A program made the position numbers and the translations under genes. Of a stretch of 64,000 nucleotides of DNA, positions 44,673 to 55,403 are shown one piece after another. The notes below the pieces were generated by a model, which was given only the letters and a program-made list of their open reading frames with translations, made no database searches and had not been told where the DNA came from. Numbering within the stretch: the first letter of the stretch is position 1; every line of letters starts with the position of its first letter. The stretch spans positions 92,019-156,018 of the forward strand of contig JAKOGH010000732.1 in assembly GCA_024811115.1 (NCBI GenBank), read 5' to 3'. The stretch is from Terana coerulea. Lineage: Eukaryota > Basidiomycota > Agaricomycetes > Polyporales > Phanerochaetaceae.

Positions 44673-46615
44673 GGCTGAGGAGCGGGCTGGGGTCGAGTGG
44701 GCTGAGTGGGTCTGAGCTGGAGAGGTGGAGGAGAGGCGAGGAGACGTTCTTCAATTGATCTTCTGGCGGGGCGAGCTGCACGCAGGCCGACTGTTGTGGA
44801 GAGAGACAAGAAACAAGGTGGAGCCACGCAGCCACGACAGAAACAGGTCACAACAAGTCACGCCGACAAATCACACATGCTATATGCAGAAACCGACATG
44901 CTATTCTCGGAAAGACACCGCGCTACATAACAGCAAATGTGACATTTTGTGACCGATTGTGGAGCAATGACGTCATAGGGTTACTGACGCGAGATCGTGG
45001 CGGAGATCAAACCGCTGCATACGTCATTCATCATCAGTAGAAGTATCGCACCAGTCAACCGGGCGCACTCACCTCGGGGCTGCGACGGGCACAAACACCT
45101 CTGCTTTGGCTCTGCAAAGCAAAGCGTACAGGTCAGTAATCGTCAATATACACAAAGTACTCTTGCGTGAAAAACTGAAAGTACACTGGGGGTCACGGGC
45201 TGGGCCCGCAATCAACGCCAAGACTCATACCGCCGGCTTCTCTGACACCCGACCCCGACAGGAGAAAAAAAAAAAGAACAAAACATGGCATGACGGGGAG
45301 TGACAGGTTGGTGCCCACCCTGCAACAACCTCCGTGCCCCCTTCTCAACAACCATCTCTCATCTGCTGAGATGGAGCCGTGGATAACGCTAACGAACCAG
45401 CGGTCATATACAGTCCACGGAAGCAGAAACTTATCTCGTGCGAAGGTCGCCGGGGCACCCCGCACGCGCAATTATACGCTCGCGCTAATCCAACTCTGAT
45501 AGTATGTCCATGCCCCCGTCGTCAGAGGCCTGCCCACCTGAGACACAACAATCGGGCCCTCGGTAAAATGCGTACCGCGCTCCGTGCGCGGAGCCCTTCT
45601 GCGCACAGGCAGGCACGCCCGCCGGGTCCAATCACAACGAGGACACCGGTGGAGCAGGCGAGCACGCATGAGACCACAGGACACCACAGGCGAAAGCACG
45701 CTGATCGCCCTTCCCGCCTTCGCGGGGGCCGCCATGCGTTGCGCGCGCACACCGCAAAGAGGCCGACTCCACGAGCACAGATGAACACCGGACGTCAACG
45801 CGGCGCCACATCCGGCGGCTCGCCCGCAGACATCACCACCACGCTCGCAGGCACATGCCAGGACGCAGCAGAGGCAATTTGCCAGAATGCGATGCGCCTG
45901 GGAAAGCGCCCGCGACGGAGCATGGTGCGTTGCCGGTGGCGGGAAGGGGGCAGCTGAGTGTTCCCAGCTGCGGCACCCAGCGATGCAGACGCAAGGGGAA
46001 AGCATGTCGGGGTGGTGCGAACTGCTGCGGGTGCATCTCGCGGAGCATTCGATCGTAATCGTAGAACAGATACGAACGAATGGATACGAGAGCTAAACAG
46101 AAATGAAGCAAACGGTGACAGAGAAGAACAGAAGCATGGATATCGAAGGGTCGTGCCCGCAGGAGCTCATTGGTTGAGAATTCCTTGAAGCGAAAGTGGG
46201 GGAGGCAGGCGAAGCGACCAATGAGCACGGAGGAAGGCACGAGCCAATAGAATGCGCCGACATAGACGCACGGAAAACATTGGCCACATTGTCCCATGAT
46301 GTGTATATGTCAGCTGAGAGCCAGACGATATGAGGTGGCAATGGATATCCGTGCATCATCCGCCGATAAGCGGTGGCGAGCAAGAACACATACACGGCCC
46401 TGTGATGCCGGCATAGACAACAGGAATTGTGGCGATCCATCACCGACCCCGTGCCAGTAGTCGCGAATGGGCTGCGGAAACACGTGTGGCATAGTGCCAG
46501 AGTGACGTGAATGGCAAGGTGGAGAATGAAAGGAAGCGAGAAGAAAGAGGCGGGAGGAGCACCGATAGGGCAACGTCGAGGGCAAAAGGTAAACGCAAAG
46601 GGAAGAGGGACGTAC
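44673..46615. other. transcription factor upstream region and unresolved urate oxidase 3' end
   Basis: No independent gene is supported. Overlapping frames at 45379-46005 on both strands are GC-driven. The missing last exon of urate oxidase must lie at about 46300-46600. Confidence 0.4.
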
Positions 46616-47839
46616 GGGGTCAGGTTGTCAAGGCCCGCGTAGCGCATGTCCACGGGGATATAATGCTTGTTAGGCAGCTCGTACGACACCGTCTGGACGT
46701 GCTTGTTCTCCGTGAGGATACGTTCGGCCATTTTGTACAACGTTGCCTGTGACCCAGAACAATGAGTACAACAGCACCTGCCTTCATGCAGAATGCGTGA
46801 AAGTGAAGATAGCAAGCTGTATGCGCACCTGAACACTTGCGCTCTCGTCCTCCGCAAACACCTCCAGCGTCGCCGTGCGCGCCTTCACGACTACGGCGTT
46901 CCCGTCCCAGGCGGTGCCCTCCGCGCTGAGCTCACTTGGAAGGGTGAAGGCGTCGAGCTTGGTGTTGGGGGAGACGCTGAAGGTCGCGTACGTGTACTTG
47001 AGCTCGACGGAGGTAGAGAAAATCCGGTCGTTCACTTCCGCGAGAGTGGTGTGTTCGTCCCGAATGAAGTTCTCGAATGCGGAACCAGTGGATTTGAGCA
47101 CTAAAATGGAGTAGATATAAGTACGTTGGGAGAGTGCTTGGGACAAGACGTACCGAGCAGGTCGGAGAGTCCTGCGGAGACAGTAGCAGTGATCTTGTCT
47201 TTGCCTTGCGAGGCGTCCACCTGAGTGCATTCATTAGCCCTTGTTAGATGATACTAATGGGAACGAGGCGTACTGCGACGTCCACCACTCGCTTCTCATC
47301 CCCATCCCTCCAGAACGCATGGCTATGTTCCTGGCCGTTCAAGTCGATGCGCTTCCAGCGCAGCTGCTCGACCTTCACGAAGGACTTGTGTATATGCGCA
47401 TACTTTGAGACGAAGTACGTCCCAAGGTGCAGCGCAAAGCGTTCGGGGTGCAGGATGTGGGGCGAAGTCTTCGCAAGGTCTAGGCAACATTATCATATTT
47501 GGTTCCATAACGTCGTAAATAATGAAGACGTACGGTAGGTAATGTTCTTGACTGCACCCAATAGTTAGAATGGAACAGGCTCGATGTCTAAGATACGACG
47601 TACTGGAGTCTGTGGCGACGATGGGAGAATTGTCTGCCTCGGTGTAGCTTCAGGCAATTGATAGTCAGTATATGCGCCTGATCATGTAGCATCCATACAC
47701 ACGCAATGTCCACTTCGCCCTCAAGCAGCGCAGTAACGTTGTACTCGACGATGGTGTGCCATTTGTCCTCGCGAACGATGCGGAAGACTCGAATGGCCTG
47801 CTTGCCGTAACGCGCGTGGGAGAGCTTCACACTGGCCAT
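46616..47839 (-). CDS. uaZ: urate oxidase (uricase), last exon not resolved
   Basis: Uricase oxidises urate in peroxisomes during purine breakdown. It starts MASVKLSHARYGKQAIRVFR at 47839, with the catalytic Lys motif YGK. It continues IVATDSIKNITY (the conserved Thr-Asp of the active site), LHLGTYFVSKYAHIHKSFVK, QEHSHAFWRDGDEKR, LKSTGSAFENFIRDEHTTL and ELPNKHYIPVDMRYAGLDNL. About seven introns; the frame is otherwise intact. The chain is followed to LTP, where a GTACGT donor occurs (exon edge 46616). The expected C-terminal exon, with AEVF and a PSGLI-like motif and a peroxisomal tripeptide, could not be identified; a degraded-looking VYVFLLATA stretch lies near 46390. The gene may be complete with errors, or truncated. 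Confidence 0.88.
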
Positions 47840-48501
47840 AGCTAGAATTTATCAATGGTCACTTGGGATGGAGCCGTGCGAGCAGTAACGATACAAGAGA
47901 GTAGAGGGTGGGAGGTACTCCTGAGCCTACGGGGACTCGTACATATAGCGTGATCGACATCCAGATACGCCGCCACAGGCGACCACCCCGAGGGAGATAA
48001 GAAGCGGAATGCCGTGTGCTATTTGGCTTTAGGTGGGTCTCAGCCCGGCCAGAATGTGTCGAGGCAATACAGTTTATGTTCGTCCAGTCCACTGGAGGGT
48101 TTAGAAGAATATTCCCGCTTTGCATGTCAGACATGTGTCGAGACTGGGAGAGGACGAATTGAGTATCAAAGTCGAGAAATACTTGGCGTAAAATTGGTGG
48201 AATTTGACAGAGTAGCGGGAAGTATAGTAGGCATAGCATACATCGACTACGGAGTACAGACTGGTGGTGGCGGCCAAGGTCAGCAGGATTCCTGAAATCG
48301 TCCGGGGTGCAAGCGAGGAGGAAGGTCGGCCGGAGAAGCCGCCCGCTACCTCCGCATCTCGCGTGGCAGAGCGGTCAATTCCGGGACCCGCCTTTTTCCA
48401 GAGAGTGTTGCCCGCCGGTTGCTCGTCACCGTCCACGCCGTCGCCCACGCCGCACTCCTGCCCTACCACCTCGTCTCAGGCGTCGACGACCATCGCCCGC
48501 C
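47840..48501. other. divergent promoter region, urate oxidase and ATP synthase g
   Basis: This separates two divergent starts. I see no gene. The last 150 bases before the ATP20 ATG are CT-rich, as is usual for strongly expressed fungal genes. Confidence 0.45.
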
Positions 48502-49189
48502 ATGGTTCGCCCTGCTTTCCGCTTCCAGGCCCTCCGTCCCCGCCTGACCCAGGCGCGCTTTGCGTCCACCAACCCGAGCACTGAAGCTGCACAGAAGAAA
48601 GCCCAGGACGCGCTCGCCAGTGCCCAGAAGTACGCTGAGCAGGCCGCTGCAAAGGGCAAGCAGTTCTTGGGCCCGTTCGGCGATAAGCTCGCCAACATGC
48701 TTGGTGGTTCGTGCTACATTGCTTTTGCCAAATGACCCTTTTGACTCATAGCTGTTCTTGGAATACTGTGCTTTCGCACCGACACACATGATGATATCCG
48801 AACATCTCCCCGATTTCAGCCTACCGTGAACCTCTCAAGTACAACTTCGCCGTCGCACGCGAGGTCTTGAAGCAGATCTACGTCGCAGAGCGCTTGAACC
48901 CCCAACCGTGGACTCAGTCAAGACTGCGTACAGCACAATATGGTCGCGTGCTAAGAACCCTGGATACTGGAGGGAGATTTCGCGGACTGGCGAGTACGCC
49001 AAGATCGGCGTGTATGCACTGGAGGCGTACGGTATCTACAAGGTGAGCCCCGCTTCCCTGCTCAGCGCCGGCACTACCTCCGCTCCCGTCCTTCCGCCCG
49101 CAAGCAAAATGAGAATGGCACTGACTCTTGATTTCCAGGTTGGAGAGATCATTGGACGAAGAAGCCTTGTAGGATACAAGACCGAGTAA
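48502..49189 (+). CDS. ATP20: mitochondrial ATP synthase subunit g
   Basis: Subunit g is a small inner-membrane protein of the Fo stalk that helps ATP synthase dimers form. Exon 1 encodes MVRPAFRFQALRPRL and a mitochondrial-targeting-like N-terminus, then GPFGDKLANML. A second exon adds AYREPLKYNFAVAREVLKQI. The conserved core YWREISRTGEYAKIGVYALE and AYGIYK includes the single membrane helix region. The final exon gives VGEIIGRRSLVGYKTE with stop 49187. Three exons in the usual arrangement. The C run at 48899-48903 is one base short, so the raw frame breaks between ERLNP and TVDSVKTAY; restoring it gives a normal-length protein. Confidence 0.93.
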
Positions 49190-49734
49190 TTGCATCGTTC
49201 AAGGACTATTTTGCTACCTCAAAATACACTTAGACGTGAAGGCGTGTACAGACCGTTCGGCGATGCGACTATGCAACCACGTCTTCCTCACATACGCATC
49301 CGCCCAGTCATACTGGATATCAAACTCCGTCGTGTAGATTTGCTTTATTTTCATGGGACTAGTGAGCCGAGCATTGCAGGAACGAACGTTGAAGGTGTCA
49401 TTGACATGCTAGTAAGTGGGTGGTCCACCGTCACGATTACTGAGTCGTTCCGAGAACTAGTCGTCTGCTGTGGCCACTTCATATTGGTCAATCAGCTCCT
49501 TTGTGACAGAGCAGCCTTTGGCGACATTGTCACACGCAGTGGCCACAGCAGTCTATCTGGCCGCTGCCCTCATTCAGTCGTGACTTCAGTCCGCAAACTC
49601 CCCCGAGCCCAGCTTGTCTAGATTCTACTTCATACGTTCCACTCCCTCACTCCACTCTCAACGCCGACGCAATTCAGGTAAGTGTCGATATGCCCACTAT
49701 TCCATCCAAGCTTCAATTATTTTGACAGAGAGCC
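49190..49734. other. intergenic region after ATP20
   Basis: A 143-codon plus frame (49190-49621) directly follows the ATP20 stop but has no start context or family features and is probably 3' UTR and spacer. A CAG acceptor-like site and AT-rich leader precede the kinase start. Confidence 0.4.
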
Positions 49735-51675
49735 ATGGGGAAGAAACGTGCAATCAAGGCTCTGGAACATAAGGTCTATCACGACTATCCAATCCGCGAC
49801 TTCATTCACAAAGTCTGGAAAGTAGAAGAAGACGACTTTCGTAATGCCAACAAAATCTCTCTGCCCAAGCCTCTTCGTAGTGAGGTAGACAGCACGCGTC
49901 CTTGAAAGCTGTGTTCACCTTTGCCAGGACTTGTGGAATGCTACGGGGCCCGAACTCTCCGCAGAGGTACTCGCTACTTTCCTCTGAACATCCGGCACCT
50001 CGATCAAGCTTCAGATACATGGGTGGGCGTGAAATCTCGGGTATACGCGCTGGACAACCAGCATATATGGCATTCATGCGATTCTGCGGGGGTCGACGCG
50101 GTGCCCTGGCACAAAATGCAAGCCTTTGTCGAGATTAGGAAGGACTCGGACTCGGACTCGGAGGATGGGTTCGTCGCCGTCAAGGGCAGGTCTAAGGGAT
50201 GGGGGAACCTCCGCCCGCACGAGCTCGAGACCGTGCCGTACGCTCTGGCCCTAATGTCCTCTAATGTTCGGGACTACACTACAGGTATCGTCATTCGGGG
50301 TACAGACGCAACATTTTGGTATGTCGACCGTATGGGCGCCGTCATCTCAGAATCGTTCGACATACTCCTGGAACCCCATCACATCTGGGCCGCGGGCGTT
50401 GCAATAGCGAAGGGCCGACCGACGTTCATGGGTGTTTGCCCGCTCATCACGTTCACATCCTACAACGACGTGGATTTCCGACGTGCGACGATGTACGCAG
50501 ACAATGTCGTCGATGGCGAGGGTGTCCATCTCGAAGGCATCGCGTTGAAGACTGCGGGAGAGCGGCACGCGTTGACGCTGCACGACATTGTGGGACGGGG
50601 AACAGCGGTGTTCTTTGCCGAGGCGACGGGCCCGACGAAGAAGCTCCTCGGCAGCGACTCCCTCGCCGTGAAAGTCATGTGGCGAAGCGTCAGCCAGCCT
50701 GCCGAGGACAGCATCGTACATGCGATACGGAGCGCGCTGAAGAAGCAGAAGCCGAACTACCTGAAGTGCGTCACAGAGCTCAAATGTTCCGTGGAGTTAA
50801 ACATGGAGGAGCTCGGGCTGCCGCGGGCACGTATGGAGCTACCCCACCCCGTAGAAGAGCGGGTGTGTCTAGTACAGGTTATGCGACAGTACCTGCCATT
50901 GACAGCGGTCGAGGGAGTGCACGAGTTTCAAGCTGCTATGCAGGATGTTGTTGAAGGTGCGTTCCCCGTCTCCTTTATCTCGACCACATCCGTTAACTGT
51001 ACTCGTGCAGCGCATCATTGGGTCATGGAGACCACAGGTCTCCTCCATCGCGACGTCAGCATCGACAATATCCTGATCCAGTACCGGAATAAGCAAATCT
51101 TCGGCGTCTTGGCGGACTGGGACCTTAGCTTCAGTGCCGACATACCGAGGCTTCGACAGCGAACACAGGCAGTCGGTCGGCACGAGGCCTTTCACGTCGG
51201 CGGACTTCTCTGCGGCTTGGTGGGCGGGCGAGCACACATACCGCCACGACCTCGAGTCCTTCTACTACGTCATCGCCGCGTTCTGCGCTGGCTTCGACCC
51301 GCTCACGCACGAGGTATCGATACCCGTGGGCTGGATGGCGGAGGCGAAGGGGGCAAGGCAGATAAGAGGCGCATGATGAACCGCTACCACGACAACCTCT
51401 TCCAGTACGCTGCGCCAGAATACCGCGAAGTTGTGGATAGCTGGGTTGTGTCGCTGCACGAGCTCTTCACGCCGACTGTGGACACGATGTATACGCAGCT
51501 CAGCTCGATGTGGGCCGTGTATGAGAAGGCACTGGTAGATGGAGACGAGGACCTGGCGGACGATACGAGCGACTTGATGCAGAAGTACATCGACGACAGG
51601 GAGAAGGCCGTCACGTACAAGAAGTTCCTGGCGTGTATTGGTGCTGAAGACCTCACTTGCGGTTGCGCACGATAA
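49735..51675 (+). CDS. fungal-type (FunK1-like) protein kinase 1
   Basis: It starts MGKKRAIKALEHKVYHDYPI at 49735 and ends LTCGCAR at 51675. The first half is the long N-terminal region typical of these basidiomycete kinases (PWHKMQAFVEIRKDSDSD, GIVIRGTDATFWYVDRMGAV). The catalytic loop is GLLHRDVSIDNILIQ, the metal-binding segment VLADWDLSFS (DWD in place of DFG), and the later part has YRHDLESFYYVIAAF. After one intron at about 50958-51011 the frame slips +1 near 51165 and returns where the G run at 51349-51353 is one base short. The second is homopolymer-like; the first is not. The exon 1 to 2 junction near 49880-49928 has two possible readings. Targets are unknown; the family is expanded in Agaricomycetes. 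Confidence 0.78.
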
Positions 51676-51875
51676 TCAGTAAGCATTCTCTGGTCATGGA
51701 CAAGCACCCATTCGTAATACACTTCGGCCGTAGCTGATATTATGGATCGTAGCACGCGTAACATACAATCATTTGTGCACAGAGTAGTGTAATATATTCC
51801 GAGGTCAACTCTGCCATCCTGTCCAACGAAGGTCCGTGGATCGACTTGCAATCCAATCTTAGCTAGACATGGGAA

Positions 51876-52451
51876 TTATTTCCTAACCGTAGGTGATGCC
51901 CGACTTTCCCTCCTCCTTTCCACCCATGCCATAACAGATTTCTTGAACTGGGACTCGCTCATCTCCAGCTCCGGCGAGAACAGGTCCGAGGGGAGGTGAT
52001 AATAGGCTTCTTCGTCAGCCTCGCCCAGCTTAGCTCCCGGCTGCATGATCGGGCTGTGGAAATCGAACGTCTTGTAGGTGGGCGACGGCGTACGCAGCGG
52101 CGACTCGTCGCTTTGGGTGGAGGACTCAGAGTCTGCTCGCTGGCGAAGAGGACTAAGACGTGGTGGCGGCGACGGCAATTCGACCTTTGCGTGCCACTCG
52201 ACAGGTGCTGGGCCCATGACGGGGCGTTTCACATGTGTGGTTGGAGGTGTAATAACGCCGAAAGTTGGTGACACTTCCGAGGCTTCACGGTGCGCTGCTT
52301 CGCGCTTGTTATGAGTAGGTGTGAGGATAGGGGTAACATTGTCACGCCTTGGGCATGAAGCGGCGTCGTAGACAGCTGAGTTGGTCGGACGCGTCGATTG
52401 GCAGACTGGTCCAGCCAGCGAGATGAGAGTAGTACTGGAAGTAAAAACCAT
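51876..52451 (-). CDS. Ser/Pro-rich hypothetical protein
   Basis: A single-exon frame of 191 codons starts MVFTSSTTLISLAGPVC at 52451 and ends SPTVRK at 51876. It is Ser, Pro and Thr rich with a few possible phospho-sites (SPPPRLSP, TPSPTYKT) and a C-terminal amphipathic part ESQFKKSVMAWVERRRE. No signal peptide or membrane helix is evident, and I do not recognise the family. A CATAAAAGG TATA box lies about 85 bases upstream on the coding strand (plus 52530-52540), supporting a real gene. It is convergent with the FunK1 kinase gene. Confidence 0.65.
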   Translation of the reverse strand: MVFTSSTTLISLAGPVCQSTRPTNSAVYDAASCPRRDNVTPILTPTHNKREAAHREASEVSPTFGVITPPTTHVKRPVMGPAPVEWHAKVELPSPPPRLSPLRQRADSESSTQSDESPLRTPSPTYKTFDFHSPIMQPGAKLGEADEEAYYHLPSDLFSPELEMSESQFKKSVMAWVERRRESRASPTVRK

Positions 52452-53259
52452 TGCTGATGGTGGGCTAGGCTTGAGGTAGTGTGGGGTAGGTGATTGAGAG
52501 TTTGTTATTTTGTGAAGTCGTTCGCAGAGCCTTTTATGCTTTGGCCAGACCGCTGTTGATGAGTCCGAAGGAAATGCGGATGTACCGTTTTCGGGCTCAT
52601 CACTGAGCGAACGTCAATGTTCTCCTTCGCGGAAGTATATTCGCTCGTCCGAAATCTAGTGTCAGGGATTTCAATCGGGACCGTTGTACCAGTGGCAGCC
52701 GCCTGCAGCCGCCGATCGAGCTCAACGTCCTCGGTTAATTTAGCTTACTGGATAGCTGTTACACCTCTACATGTCTGATTTCTTACATCATCGAAAATTT
52801 CTTTAATATATTTCCAGGTTTTATTACGCTCTGGTAGAAATCCAGTAAGTTCAGGCATAGTAGTTTGTGCATACACTTAGATTAGAACATGTCACGGTCG
52901 ACCCACGTCAATTGCCTTTTATGGCCAGCTTTCCGGAGCTGGGAACGGATCAATTTTACCGACTTCCGGAGTTCGATCATCCCGCACTCTCATCCCGACC
53001 ACCATGATCTCGTCCCGCCCGCCGCCGTGCTACGGCGGAAGCAAACCCGTGCGCTGCATCACGCCGCGCTGCAGTACTCGAAGCAGGTGTTCCGCTCTCC
53101 TAGCCCTCATTGTAGTCTAGAGGTATAAATAGCGGCCAGGCTAAGTGCTGGACAGTGCAGAAATCTTCTACACTCCAACACCCGCCGCATCCTCGAGTGA
53201 AAATTTGCGCCTTTCTTCCGGGCTTCACACATCACCACTTCGCACAGCTTCATACAATC
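52452..53259. other. upstream region of S3 with TATA box
   Basis: The first part is the promoter of the 51876-52451 gene. TATAAATA at 53124-53131, in the context AGGTATAAATAGCGGCCAGG, sits about 130 bases before the S3 ATG and matches the S2 promoter. The part 52740-52900 is AT-rich. No gene seen. Confidence 0.5.
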
Positions 53260-53668
53260 ATGTTGAGCATCATCTATGAAGACGAAGTCTTCATCAGCGA
53301 ACCCTGCGGCAGCACTCCTCTTTGTAAGCACCCATCCTTTGCATCTCCTTCACGCTCGCCCCTAACCCGGACCCTCTATCTCCTTTACAGACGCCGAAGT
53401 CCACATCGTAGGCAACATCATAGAACTCACACTCGCGCCCATTGAGGAAGACATCGAGGAAGAACATGACGAGTCAGACGAGTACGCCGGAGTCGCTCAA
53501 GCTCCCGCGGCTAGCCGCTGCCCACTCGGACGACTCTTCGCTGTGCAGCAGCCCGCGACCACCGTCTCCGACGTCCCTTCCGTGTGCGGTGGTATCCTGG
53601 CTGCTGGAAGAGTGCCCCTAGCGTATCTTGAGGTCGTGGCGCGAGTCGGACCTGGCAGCGTGGAATAG
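53260..53668 (+). pseudogene. small acidic orphan-family member S3, frameshifted
   Basis: Exons 53260-53323 and 53391-53668 start MLSIIYEDEVFISEP, split the same Tyr codon with the intron, and continue AEVHIVGNIIELTLAPIEED up to SDEYAG. Compared with S2, eight bases are missing just after this point, so the rest is read in another frame and ends at TAG 53666. The lost frame still shows PRLAAAHSDDSSL and, in a third frame, RWYPGCWKSAP, so the C-terminal Trp motif is broken. It may make a protein with a new tail, but the conserved end is gone. Its 3' flank matches S1 and S2. Confidence 0.65.
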
Positions 53669-54501
53669 GGGTGATGTCAGACCGTCCGGAGCCCCAAGTT
53701 CGTAGTTCGTGGGGGAAATATTGGTTGGCTGGTCCAACGCTACTATTACCCAAATGGAACACTGAACAATATACTTCTTCCAATTTTCACGGAGACTACA
53801 AGGCTCGCATTTTCAAGCTCAAGATTATACATATGCCGGTCCACAAGGTGCAACCGCACGCCATGTAGTTGGTGCTTGTTATGTCGGAAGACGGACTGTC
53901 AATCATTTGTTCTAGTAAGTACGCAAGAGTCCTGTCTTTTCGCCCTTTCAGCGGTAACGAGCGGCCGACGCGACGGATGATTGAAAGTATGAATTCCGCT
54001 CCGTTACTCTATACAACCCTAACAAAGAGGTGATTTCAGCAGCATAAAGCCCTCCGCGTGGCGCCGTTCACTGCAACGCGGTGACACGGTGGAGGTGTGC
54101 CACGCTTGAAACCGCGCCAATTGTTCCCTGATTTCTCAGCGTCTTTGACGCACCACAGGCTACGAAGCCTGAAGCTAGGCGAAGGACGATCGATGTTCAG
54201 TTACTGTGAGCGCCTTACCACATTGCCACCGTCGTGGCTGACCAATCCGAGGTGTTAACCGAGCCACCGGGAGGTATGTAACATACATACAGCGCCAAGT
54301 GACGGAAAACGAGCGGCGCGTACTGTTAAAAAGGTGAGGAGCGAAAGTTTGCCGGAAACCTCAAACTCCAGACATCCAACCAGGAAAATCTCAGGGAGCA
54401 ATACGTAAGGCGGATCGACTTCAAGGACTGGACAGCATCAAGGGTCTCGTCTCATTTCTCCAAGGCTCGCTTCCCTTATCCTTCTCTAGTAGCACGGCAG
54501 T
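53669..54501. other. GST4 upstream region
   Basis: No gene. It contains the reverse form of the GST promoter element (54237-54266), a region 54080-54300 resembling 56770-57000 upstream of GST5, and a GTTAAAAAGG TATA-like box near 54325. Confidence 0.5.
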
Positions 54502-55403
54502 ATGTCGCACGGCAAGCAGTTCACTCTGTATACCCACCTCGGTAAACCCAACGCCGGCTCATGGTAAGCTATGCTCTGGATGTGACTGCTGCTGCGATGC
54601 TGAGCACCAGGTTCGAATTCAGGAACGTCGCCCTCGTTCTTGAAGAGCTCGGACTCACGTACGAGTCAATTTCCCTCAACTACAGCAAGGGCGAGCACAA
54701 GGCCCCCGAGTTCACTGGGCACAACCCGAACGGGCGCATCCCCGCACTCGTCGACCACAAGAACGGCGACTTCGTTATCTGGTCCGTGTCTCTCTTGCAC
54801 GTAACTCCTCCAGGATGCTGACACCGCCGCACCGCGCCACGCCCCAGGGAGTCCAGCGCCATCGTCAGCTACCTCGTCGCTAACTACGACCTCGAGCATA
54901 CGATTTCCGTCACCGGCGACGCGCGCTACACGCAGCTCCAGTGGCTATTCTTCCAGGCGTCGGGCCAGAGCCCGTACTTCGGTCAAGCACACTGGTTCAA
55001 AGTCCGGCACCACGAGCACATCCCGAGCGCCATCAAGCGGTACGAGGATGAGGAGCGCCGCGTATTCGGGGTGCTCGAGAGTGTCCTGTCGAAGCAGGCC
55101 TGGATCCTCGGCAACAAGCCGACTGTCGCGGACTTCGCTTTCATTGAGTGCGTATAAGCTGTAAGGTGACCAGGAACTTGCGATGGTGCTGAATAAACTT
55201 GAAGGTGGAACCGCATGGCGCTCAGTCTCTTGGAAGACTTCGACTTTGGGAAAGAGTTCCCCGCCACCACAGCGTGAGTTCTAGGCGTATGCTGCGCTTG
55301 CCGTTGTTTCGCTAACATGTGACACAGATGGCACGAGAAACTTCTGGCACGCCCTGCGTTCAAGAAGCTCATCGAAATCAGGACTGCACTGCCAGCGGCT
55401 TGA
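54502..55403 (+). CDS. Ure2p-like glutathione S-transferase, copy 4 (GST4)
   Basis: Five exons, frame intact, about 221 residues. Start MSHGKQFTLYTHLGKPNAGS, then [99 protein letters not shown] and [20 protein letters not shown], with stop 55401. It differs most from the other copies: two extra residues before the first intron, Ser for Asn after ES, and FF for YF. It may have its own substrate range. It is the only intact GST of the right array and is transcribed away from the central block. Confidence 0.92.

Noticed and set aside
45379..46005. Overlapping frames of 177-192 codons on both strands as genes
   Set aside because: Mutually overlapping, Arg/Cys-rich, no start context, no family match.
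50316..50954. A 212-codon plus frame inside the FunK1 kinase gene
   Set aside because: It is a shadow frame of the kinase N-terminal region.
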